Below, one piece after another: positions 9,343 to 17,905 of a stretch of DNA of 64,000 nt. This DNA comes from Planctomycetota bacterium (GTDB taxonomy: Bacteria; Planctomycetota; UBA1135): assembly GCA_030748415.1 (NCBI GenBank), contig JASMMA010000010.1, positions 1 through 64,000 on the forward strand, in the 5' to 3' direction. The number at the start of each line of letters is the position of its first letter. Within the stretch, counting starts at the first letter, position 1. The notes below the pieces were generated by a model. That model did no database searches and was not told where the DNA came from. It saw nothing but the letters and a program-made list of their open reading frames with translations. A program made the translations under genes and the position numbers.

Positions 9343-10329
9343 TCAACGGAGCCAATCTTGCACAAAGTTGGGCCACGATTCAAGGAAGAACCGGCGAACT
9401 GCCTCAGGAAAAGCCAAAAAGAGGGCAGTTCCTGCAATTAAGGGGGGGCCGAAAGGAATTCGGCGGCCTAAGAGCCAGCCCAGGTGGCAACTATTCCAGA
9501 TTGGAAGATTGCGCCCCCTGGCGAGTCGACGGAAATGAACCACAAAGATCATCCTCGGGACATTGGCTAAACCCAGAAAAGCGCCGAGCACAACTCCAAT
9601 GAGGAAAGTCCAAGCCGAGCCTTCCAGCCCAACCAGGGCGCCCACAGCGGCGAGGTATTTCACATCTCCCAAACCGAGGGCTTCTTGTCCTAGAAGATAA
9701 GAAAACAGGGCTCGAATTCCAAATAGCAAAGTGAATGCGCTGCTAGCGCCCAAAATGGAGGCTGCGAGGGAAAGTTTCCATGCTGGGTCTTCTAGAGTCA
9801 ATCCAAGCCAGGAACAGCCCCAGGGCAGGTCCATCGGGGTGCCCATCTGGAACTCAGGGGTGAGCAAGGAAACCAAGAGACCAAATGGAATGCCCCAGAG
9901 TGTGATTTCGTCGGGCAAGATAAAATGTTTCCAATCAATGACTGCAGCAATCCAAAGGCACACCAAAACAAGAAGAAAGATGGCGAAGGGAAAGGGGCCG
10001 GCATCTACAGGCCAGGAGTGGTTGCCCGCCCAAAGGAAAAGGGCACCCAACCCAATCTCATGCCCTAAGTAGGCAAAAGGGATGGGCTGATGGCAACACC
10101 CACTGCGTCCGCGAAGCAGGAGCCAGCCCAATATGGGAATATTGGCTAGGAAAGAGAGGGTCTTCCCACAGGAGGGGCAGAAAGACCGAAGCGGCTGGGT
10201 CATGCTCATCCCTTCTCGTGGAAGACGATAGATTGCTGCGGAGGCAAAAGAGCCAGCCGTGATTCCAAAAAGAATCAGGAAGAGGGGCCAAAGGACTGGC
10301 GCATCACGAAGGAGCTCCCACCATGTCAT
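9343..10329 (-). CDS. Prepilin peptidase (A24 family, PilD/GspO)
   Basis: GITAGSFASAAIYRLPRE, CPSCGKTLSFLANIPILGWLLLRGRSGCC, ILPDEITLWG, GLGDVKYLAAVGA; multiple TM segments. Confidence 0.9.
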   Translation of the reverse strand: MTWWELLRDAPVLWPLFLILFGITAGSFASAAIYRLPREGMSMTQPLRSFCPSCGKTLSFLANIPILGWLLLRGRSGCCHQPIPFAYLGHEIGLGALFLWAGNHSWPVDAGPFPFAIFLLVLVCLWIAAVIDWKHFILPDEITLWGIPFGLLVSLLTPEFQMGTPMDLPWGCSWLGLTLEDPAWKLSLAASILGASSAFTLLFGIRALFSYLLGQEALGLGDVKYLAAVGALVGLEGSAWTFLIGVVLGAFLGLANVPRMIFVVHFRRLARGRNLPIWNSCHLGWLLGRRIPFGPPLIAGTALFLAFPEAVRRFFLESWPNFVQDWLR

Positions 10330-10385
10330 GGTCTGGATTGTGCAGTTTCAGCCAGCAAGTGCCAAATCAGGAATAGACCTCGCCG

Positions 10386-11147
10386 TCACTTTGCCGGCAG
10401 AAGTCGGATTCGGCGGTTGGAATTCCAAAACTCTCTCCCCCCAACCCCTTGAATCGATTTCGGGAACTCGAAATAACCCCAAGGGCCCTTACTGGGTAGT
10501 TTTGCCCGCAAAATCGTGTCGCTGTCTTCATTTTTCAAAACCTGAAATCTGAACTCCGGCCCTTTTTCTTCATGGTTTGCATAGAGCACCGCCATTTCTT
10601 GAAGGCTCCTGGGGTCAACCGGCCCAGTTAGGCGTATCTCAATGATGCCATCCGCACTGGGGCGTACGCGCAAATTGCTGGACGGACCATCAAGGCCAGT
10701 AACTCTCAAATACTGGTCACTTCCCAAGTCCCCCTCCAGAGCTAGTGGATTCTCAAGCCCCATAGTTTGGAAAGGCAAATGAAAGTCTGTCATTAAAAGC
10801 CCTTCTGAACCAGCGGACACCGCATCCAAATGAGGCAACCCGCGAAGAACCAAGGTATGTCGTTCGCCAGGTCGAAGAGAGCCATCCGAAAGAGAGGCAT
10901 TGCAGGGTCGTCGAGGTTTCAGGGTCAGAATGCCACCTTGAACATTCCACTCCCAACCTTCCGTTGAAGCTCCTGCTTGATTCAGAACATCGAATGAGCT
11001 TCGTTTCATCGAAGATTCAACTTGGGCACTAAACTGAACAACAAGGTTCCCATCCAGACTAAGAAGCTCCAACTCCGCCCCAGTCCACTTCACAATTTCC
11101 AGCGCAGGGGGACTTTCAAGTTGCCCACATCCAGCGAGGGCAACCAA
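10386..11147 (-). CDS. Small Ig-like (Big_5-like) lipoprotein; probable true start upstream (non-ATG)
   Basis: LLLVALAGCGQLES lipobox; LDGNLVVQFSAQVESSMKRSSFDVLNQAG resembles the Ig-like segments of neighbouring genes; track start is TTG inside the signal peptide. Confidence 0.55.
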   Translation of the reverse strand: MVALAGCGQLESPPALEIVKWTGAELELLSLDGNLVVQFSAQVESSMKRSSFDVLNQAGASTEGWEWNVQGGILTLKPRRPCNASLSDGSLRPGERHTLVLRGLPHLDAVSAGSEGLLMTDFHLPFQTMGLENPLALEGDLGSDQYLRVTGLDGPSSNLRVRPSADGIIEIRLTGPVDPRSLQEMAVLYANHEEKGPEFRFQVLKNEDSDTILRAKLPSKGPWGYFEFPKSIQGVGGREFWNSNRRIRLLPAK

Positions 11148-11167
11148 AAGTAGGGGAAGAAAGTGCT

Positions 11168-14100
11168 TTACCAGGCGAATGGGATTTTCATGTATTCAAG
11201 AGAAGGTCGCTCGCTTGCAAGCCCAACCCCTGCCTGAGTGGTGTCCATATCAAAAGTAATCTGGTAACGGAAGAAGCGCTTGCCTCGGATTGTGGACAAA
11301 TCTGCGCTCCAACCGGTTGTTGTGAGCAGGTCGTCGGTGCCGTCGAACAAAATCTCAATTCCAGCTCCACTTGGCAGACGATTCTTTGAGCCAGTAGTAC
11401 GGACTCCAAAATAGCGCTCATGAATGGCCCAGCCACCGGCTGCGACACTGGCTAGGGTTCCATCCAAAACAGAGGTGCTCAGGAGTAGGTCGTTTCCTGA
11501 CCATGAAGCATCCGTAATGCGGAAGGTAGAGCTTGTATTGGCAGAGTCCGGCAAGAACTCATACCCTTCCAACAGGGAAGGATTCCGAAGAAGGTCTGCA
11601 GAAAAACCTGCAATGCTCTCCGCACTTATGAGGGTCACCTGGTATCCCTGGGCAGTTGCCTCACTGGTGCTTCCGGACACCGAAACCGGTCCGAGAGAAA
11701 CGACTTCACCCTCTACTGCAACATCCCCACCCCCAGTAGTTCCCGCAAACTGAAGAAGAGCATTTGCGAAATCGGGATAGGTGCCCAAGTTTCCGTTTGG
11801 ATCCAAGTGCAAGAAAGCTAAACCTGTATCAATCCATTCAGATTGAAGTTGGGACTTCGCAGCGAATATCGGAATGAGAGCGTAGGGAGATGGCTCAGCA
11901 ATCAAGTCGAGCATCTCTTCCAGCCGGTCCGTGTCAGCAGGTCCGCCAACAACACTATGACGGATATAGTCACGGATTTGGGTAGCAGTCGCTGTGGGCC
12001 ATGCAATGTCCGAGTTCGGTTCAGGAAGATGGATTTGCACAATGCCATCGCTACCTGCGCCACCGCGACCAACCATGAAATCAGAGTTGCCGTCACCATC
12101 GCCATTACCAAGAGTGAGCAACTCGCTCATAGTCCAACCACGACGACCACCGAGTGCTTGGATGATTTCTGGACGATTTGAGGGGTCCACATTAAAGGGG
12201 TCATTCGTGAAGTCCAAGGCTGAGACATCAAGACCTGTGGCAGAGTGAATCACGATATGCCCACCAGAACCGCCGCCTGAACCGGAAACTTGCTGGGTGA
12301 GTCCCCAAATGGATTCACCGCCCTGACCAATCCCGCCATTCGCCTTAATCTGAGTGCCAGTTCCGAGAATGATGGGGCCAATGGCCAAGATTTGGAGTTG
12401 ACCTCCACCACCACCACCAGCAGCACCTTTGTAGTACTCCTTGGTCCAGCCACTTGGGAAGCTCGTGTCAGGGAAAAAATCAGAGAATGGGTCAAGAAAA
12501 CTATCTGCGTCGGCATCAATACGGTTCACAATGGAGGAATCGCCTGATCCGCCACCACCTGCACCAGCCCATGGGGCGGTGAGTTCCCCAAGAGTCGCTA
12601 CTGCGGTTCCAAAACCGTTGTAGCGGGTACCCCAAAAGTCATCGCTGGTGGAGCTGGTAGAACCCAAAACAGATGTATTGGTAAACCCAGCATCAGGGCC
12701 ATCCGTTGGGTGACCAAAATTGTAAGGGGGAGCTCCCCCACCTGAAGGGGGATTCGTGGTCCATGAGGGGTCAAGGCCATCAGTTTTGTCATTGGCATCC
12801 ATGTCACGAGACACTTCCTCCATGCCATAGCCACCATATTGCCCAGGAATTCCCATGGTGGATGGAGGTTCCGTTGTGTTGGCATCTCGCCAGGCGTTGC
12901 CTCGCATACCGTGCTCACCACCAATGAAGAAGGCAGCTATTTCTGTCATGTCATACCCGCCAAGGCCGTCTTGGAAAACGGTGTGCCTGTCAAAACGGAT
13001 ATCAGGACCTGCATCATCAAAAGTGAGTGGATTCGTTTCAGCAGTCCAGCGCTCCCAAGTAATTGCAGAGGGTGGAGTCAACGCAAATGTTCCACCTGCC
13101 CCCCCACCAGCAATTTTTCCTTCAGGGTCCACTGAGTATGTTGCCATATCGGTGGATTCCCAGGACACGCTACTTTCTCCACCGCCCCCCCCGAGGCCAA
13201 TTCCGAATGCCCCGCCGCCGGATGCGGCACGGGGAGTTTCAGAGGTTGTTGATGAAGAGGCGGAGCCACCATCACCCCCGCCGCAGTGGCCGAGAGCACC
13301 TAGTTCAGGGATTAAGGGATTCGTGATTGCAGGAGGAGAAGCTGCGTTTTCACCACTCACATCTAGGGTGCCCAAAACCGTAACAGTTCCGGTTGCGTAA
13401 ATTATCAAAGGGTTACTTCCTTTCCCGCGCAAAAGAGCATCAGCTTCAATCGTGAAATCATCCACATAAAGGACCCCATCCGTCATACTAAATGGCCGCC
13501 CAGAAGAATCGTCAAAAAAGAATTCACCATCGGTAAGGAGTTCGAGATCCTGGAAGGAACTTAAGATAAAATCTTCGTCTGAAGAAACCTGTTCTCCAGT
13601 GTAACTAAAGCTGGCCGTTACAGACCCAATCTCCCAGTCTGCAGCGGGGAATTCAAGTAGTGGATCATCAGCTATCCAAGAGCTGTCCAAGAAAAAGTCT
13701 TGGAATTCGTCCACGGTTTCCAGATTCCCGCCAGACTCATCAAAAAGAGGTCCGTTAACATAATAATCGGTAAGAGAAGGTGTGGCTTCAGGAATGGTGA
13801 CCTGAGGTTGAGAATTGAATTCACCAGCAATATCCTGGAACAAGGGTGAAACAACCAGCTGGAGGTTTCGATTGGGCGGCATGATCCCTGCAACCTGAAA
13901 GTAAACCGTAGCACCTGTTGTGCTGCAATTCTGATAAAGAAGAAGCTCGCCGGGGAGGGTGTTCATGGCTGGGAAATCCAGCTCGCCAGTATCTCCGACT
14001 TCCCCCTCTGAGTAATAAAGAGTCAAGCGACTTGTATTCAGGTTATCCGGGCTGGCATCGATGGGTTGGTTGAAATGAATCGCAACAATGGGGTCAGGAT

Positions 14101-14695
14101 TTGAGAACAAGTTCAATCCAGATGGCACAGTCATCGGAGTCACTGAATCCAAAAGTGGTGGCCCGGTTACGGTATCAATGAAGAGGGTTTCCACAGGTGG
14201 TGCCGGACTAAAAAAGTGCCGGGTCAAACCAACAGACAAAGAATGCCCGGCAGTATCCCGAAGAGTAGATGCGCCAAAGGTGGCGTTCGTTGGTAGAGTC
14301 AACTCATACTCGTATCCACCCGGAACGAAAGCACCATTTGAATTATCGGCATCGGTGGGACAGCGTGGTCTGAAAATTAAGGTCCGGTCATCCGAGCCGG
14401 CCATAATTTCAAAACTCCCCGTGACAGGATTCCCCGTAACCTCAGGTGACAACGGACGAATCATCACAGTTGTCAAATCAATCGAATCAGGGTCCAATGG
14501 ATGATTGAAGGTCAACACAATCGGTCGATTGAGAGCCCAAACATCGTCCTCTTGGAGATTAACCGTTTCCACTTCAAAGGGACCAATGGAATTAGCCCCC
14601 CCTGATGAATCAACAGAGGATTGGAAGCACCCGGGCAACGCTGTGATGACCAAGATTGCTAGGAGTGAGAATTTTGGAATGGGGGAATTGCTCAT
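11168..14695 (-). CDS. Very large secreted lipoprotein, Big_5 Ig-like plus Gly-rich (P2, paralogue of P1)
   Basis: MSNSPIPKFSLLAILVITALPGCFQSS; LNRPIVLTFNHPLDPDSIDLTTVMI; GAAGGGGGGQLQILAIGPIILGTGTQIKANGGIGQGG. ATG at 14695, 2 bp after the previous stop. Confidence 0.8.
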   Translation of the reverse strand: MSNSPIPKFSLLAILVITALPGCFQSSVDSSGGANSIGPFEVETVNLQEDDVWALNRPIVLTFNHPLDPDSIDLTTVMIRPLSPEVTGNPVTGSFEIMAGSDDRTLIFRPRCPTDADNSNGAFVPGGYEYELTLPTNATFGASTLRDTAGHSLSVGLTRHFFSPAPPVETLFIDTVTGPPLLDSVTPMTVPSGLNLFSNPDPIVAIHFNQPIDASPDNLNTSRLTLYYSEGEVGDTGELDFPAMNTLPGELLLYQNCSTTGATVYFQVAGIMPPNRNLQLVVSPLFQDIAGEFNSQPQVTIPEATPSLTDYYVNGPLFDESGGNLETVDEFQDFFLDSSWIADDPLLEFPAADWEIGSVTASFSYTGEQVSSDEDFILSSFQDLELLTDGEFFFDDSSGRPFSMTDGVLYVDDFTIEADALLRGKGSNPLIIYATGTVTVLGTLDVSGENAASPPAITNPLIPELGALGHCGGGDGGSASSSTTSETPRAASGGGAFGIGLGGGGGESSVSWESTDMATYSVDPEGKIAGGGAGGTFALTPPSAITWERWTAETNPLTFDDAGPDIRFDRHTVFQDGLGGYDMTEIAAFFIGGEHGMRGNAWRDANTTEPPSTMGIPGQYGGYGMEEVSRDMDANDKTDGLDPSWTTNPPSGGGAPPYNFGHPTDGPDAGFTNTSVLGSTSSTSDDFWGTRYNGFGTAVATLGELTAPWAGAGGGGSGDSSIVNRIDADADSFLDPFSDFFPDTSFPSGWTKEYYKGAAGGGGGGQLQILAIGPIILGTGTQIKANGGIGQGGESIWGLTQQVSGSGGGSGGHIVIHSATGLDVSALDFTNDPFNVDPSNRPEIIQALGGRRGWTMSELLTLGNGDGDGNSDFMVGRGGAGSDGIVQIHLPEPNSDIAWPTATATQIRDYIRHSVVGGPADTDRLEEMLDLIAEPSPYALIPIFAAKSQLQSEWIDTGLAFLHLDPNGNLGTYPDFANALLQFAGTTGGGDVAVEGEVVSLGPVSVSGSTSEATAQGYQVTLISAESIAGFSADLLRNPSLLEGYEFLPDSANTSSTFRITDASWSGNDLLLSTSVLDGTLASVAAGGWAIHERYFGVRTTGSKNRLPSGAGIEILFDGTDDLLTTTGWSADLSTIRGKRFFRYQITFDMDTTQAGVGLASERPSLEYMKIPFAW

Positions 14696-14697
14696 GT

Positions 14698-17600
14698 TTA
14701 CTGGACTCCCCAGGCAAAGCCTAGAGCATCCAACTCGGATTCGAGATCCATCTCGATGTTCGAGACGAAGGTCAAGCGGATTTGGAAGAACTTGAAGTGC
14801 TGCCCGCTTGAGTGAGTGAGAAGGGAGGATACATCTGTCCTCCAGGAGGTCGGGGTTGCAATGCTGCCGCATCCACCTCCAGCCGCATCGTATTTGTCGC
14901 CATACAAATCCAAAACATTTGCATCAAGCAAGATGCTTGGATCTGGGCAATTGTTCTCTGAAACGTCTGCTGAGCCACGGAAATCCACTTGAACCGATGT
15001 CCCTGGCAATTGGAACTCTGGGGCGGGCTCTGAAGTCACAGCGCTGATGTAGTTCGGGACTCCCCCGAAAGGGAACCAATGAGTAAAGGCGCGCGAAATG
15101 CGAACAACAAAATCAACTTGCTGCCAATAAAGTTCAGGTCCGTGGTTTTTGGTTTTGAACCCGGACACGGTGTTGTAGCCCCCGTCCGGAATGGTTCCAC
15201 CTGAGCCTGGGTCATCGGGAACCACGAGGTGCCAAGTGCCACCAGAATCACGGCCACCCGCTGAATAAACCCGGTAGGCTGGTTGGGAAGAAGAGCCAAC
15301 CATGATTTGAATCTGGAAACCATTCGCACCATATTGCTGGCCTTTAGGGAAGGCACGGTAGCGGCAAAGAAGAGGGAGAGCAATGGAGCGGTGTTCGTCT
15401 GGACCCCAGACTGGAACTCCGCCGGTTGTTTCCGGGGGAAGGAAACCGCCAGCCTTGCCGCCTAAGAAACCATCCCCATCAAGTGAATCGTATTGCTGAA
15501 TATTGTTATCACGGTAGGTGTAGGTCGAAGCAAAATCGTTCCACGGATACATTTTGTTTCCAGATGTTGCCGTGAACACTTTGGACGCAGAAATAGAGTA
15601 AGAACCTTCGTTCATAATCATTTCGTCAAAGGCAGGATCACCAGGAGGAGATGTCCAACCAAGGATATTCTCATCAAAACTCTTATTGTTTCGCTGCAAA
15701 CCAGAGTTGTTGTACTTCGGATAACCAGAAGCTGGGTCAATGTAATCATCTGGAGTCCTCTCAGAGTGGGAAAGGGCTAAAGAATACTTAGCAAAAATAT
15801 CGTCGAATACCGTTCCACCGAAAGGAGCCCATGCCATACCTTCGACATCCACATTTAGTTCCGAAACAACTAACAAGCCGAAGCCAAGAATATGGTAGGG
15901 CCAACAAGTCATAAGGACCGCGCCCGCAGGAGTTAAAGGGGTCATAATGCCCTGGCCAAATTGAATCCGTTGGGCAACGTAAACATTTGAATTGTCTGCG
16001 ATTCGGGCAAAGCGACTCAAGGAGCGGCCAAATAGCTTCCCGGTTTCATGCCGGAACTGCCCAGTATACTCAGACAGGCCATCGCCATTCTCATCAGTGC
16101 TATTGAAGCGCAGGGAGAAATACCGGTCCGTTGGCCAGGGTCGGAATGAGCCAGGAGTAATCAGTTCATCTTGGCCTTCATTCCCTGCCACAAAGTATTC
16201 CAAATCAAGACGATTGCCAGCCAAGTCCAGGAGACCGTCTTGACCGTCACGAACGGCTAGGGCAAACCTGAGAAGGTTGGACTCGTCATGGGAATCTGAA
16301 AAGCCAACCGAAGGGGCAAGAGTAAAGGACTGGCTGTCAGGTGCGGAAGAAACAGGCCCAAATTTCACGCGTCCGCTACCTGAGCCGGATGTTTGGTAAC
16401 CGATTTGTCGGTCAATGTACTCCCCCACTGTTTCAGAGTTGGGATCAAACTGGCGAGCCGCATAGGCATCGGACTCTTCTTGGGTCGGCGTGCCACCCGG
16501 TACAGGTGGGTCAACTAGGTAGGAAACCGCAACGACCGTTTCCAGAGATTTCACAGTACTACTATCCATGGGCTCGTTAAAGCTCAATGTGACTGTGGAC
16601 ATTGGGTCGATTCCGCGAGCAGGCAAACCATTCTCGGGTTCAGGGTCAAAACGAACCCAACAAAGTTGAAGAGTAGGCTGAGAGGAATCGTAGGCAGTTG
16701 TAATACGACCCCCTAAGGGCGCGGAAGAATAATCCCCCACCGGCAAAGTTGTTAAGCCAGTCAATACGGACCCACGAACTTGGAATGCATTTGGGTCTGC
16801 ATTACTTACCACTCCAGAAACTAAGAAAATCGCATTCCCAATTTCAAAAACATCTCCAACCTTGGGAAGGATAGACCGACAGTTGACTGGATCAATGGAA
16901 TACTGAATCGTTCTCAGGTTGGGGTCAGCATTTGAAATAGATACCGATTGAATAGAGGAATCCAACTCCGCAACAAGTTGCGGAAGACGAAGGTCCTTCA
17001 TAAAACCATTAAATGGGTCATCAGTATTTCCTGAACGAAGGGCCCGAACGACGACAGGGTCGAAGCGATTGGATTCCGGAAAGGAATCCTCAATCGCATC
17101 AGAGGATGTCGGAGTCAGCCCACGATTCCCACCAAGATTCGTCATGATGGTTAATTGGCCGAAGTCTGGATCCACAACGGTCGGAATCCGAATCAAAAGG
17201 TTCGGGTTAATCGAGTCAAAGGACTCGTCATAGCCTGTGCCGTTCTGAGGAATCCCTAAGTTTGCTTCATCGAAACGCGAAACCGTTGGATCGATGATAA
17301 GAACGCCTTTGGGTAGCCCGTCTGCCCCGATGACATCGTTTTTTACGATGTAACGAACTTCCTGGCGTGATATTGGCGGGTCCCCTACCACAACCTGAAC
17401 GGTGTCCCTTGAAATTGAATCTGGGTCAATCAGTTCAGAGAATTGAAGGCGAATACTTCCGTTCCTGGCAACGGCTGAGAATGGAGGAGGATCATCTATT
17501 CCTCGGGTCAAAATCCCAGACAATCCAGCTTTGGCGGAATCCAGCAGATTATTGAATGCAGTGCTTTCACTATCTGCGTGGATGGTTAATGTTTCAGCGC

Positions 17601-17889
17601 CCGTTAAAGAGTTCAAGCCAAGGGTGAAACTGCCAGGGGTGTCCTGAAGAGACTCCTTAATCAAAATGTCCGATTGGACAAGGACACCGGAATCATCAAA
17701 AACGTCAACCAATCGCCCCCAGACCACCGTCTCTAAAAAGAAGGTAGATTGTCCTGAGCCAGCTGAGTTCGAGGGAGTGGTGTCTTGAAAACATGAGGAA
17801 AGAACAACAACGAGCAAAGCAATCCCCGACTTCACAAACCGACCGTAGGTTGACAGAAGAGCGGAATTAGCGTTTGAGTTGTTTTTCAT
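14698..17889 (-). CDS. Very large secreted lipoprotein (P3, paralogue of P4)
   Basis: MKNNSNANSALLSTYGRFVKSGIALLVVVLSSCFQ; IRLQFSELIDPDSISRDTVQV; STVTLSFNEPMDSSTV; shares extended blocks with 17906..21211. Confidence 0.8.
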   Translation of the reverse strand: MKNNSNANSALLSTYGRFVKSGIALLVVVLSSCFQDTTPSNSAGSGQSTFFLETVVWGRLVDVFDDSGVLVQSDILIKESLQDTPGSFTLGLNSLTGAETLTIHADSESTAFNNLLDSAKAGLSGILTRGIDDPPPFSAVARNGSIRLQFSELIDPDSISRDTVQVVVGDPPISRQEVRYIVKNDVIGADGLPKGVLIIDPTVSRFDEANLGIPQNGTGYDESFDSINPNLLIRIPTVVDPDFGQLTIMTNLGGNRGLTPTSSDAIEDSFPESNRFDPVVVRALRSGNTDDPFNGFMKDLRLPQLVAELDSSIQSVSISNADPNLRTIQYSIDPVNCRSILPKVGDVFEIGNAIFLVSGVVSNADPNAFQVRGSVLTGLTTLPVGDYSSAPLGGRITTAYDSSQPTLQLCWVRFDPEPENGLPARGIDPMSTVTLSFNEPMDSSTVKSLETVVAVSYLVDPPVPGGTPTQEESDAYAARQFDPNSETVGEYIDRQIGYQTSGSGSGRVKFGPVSSAPDSQSFTLAPSVGFSDSHDESNLLRFALAVRDGQDGLLDLAGNRLDLEYFVAGNEGQDELITPGSFRPWPTDRYFSLRFNSTDENGDGLSEYTGQFRHETGKLFGRSLSRFARIADNSNVYVAQRIQFGQGIMTPLTPAGAVLMTCWPYHILGFGLLVVSELNVDVEGMAWAPFGGTVFDDIFAKYSLALSHSERTPDDYIDPASGYPKYNNSGLQRNNKSFDENILGWTSPPGDPAFDEMIMNEGSYSISASKVFTATSGNKMYPWNDFASTYTYRDNNIQQYDSLDGDGFLGGKAGGFLPPETTGGVPVWGPDEHRSIALPLLCRYRAFPKGQQYGANGFQIQIMVGSSSQPAYRVYSAGGRDSGGTWHLVVPDDPGSGGTIPDGGYNTVSGFKTKNHGPELYWQQVDFVVRISRAFTHWFPFGGVPNYISAVTSEPAPEFQLPGTSVQVDFRGSADVSENNCPDPSILLDANVLDLYGDKYDAAGGGCGSIATPTSWRTDVSSLLTHSSGQHFKFFQIRLTFVSNIEMDLESELDALGFAWGVQ

Positions 17890-17905
17890 TGCTTTCAAAT
17901 AATGT

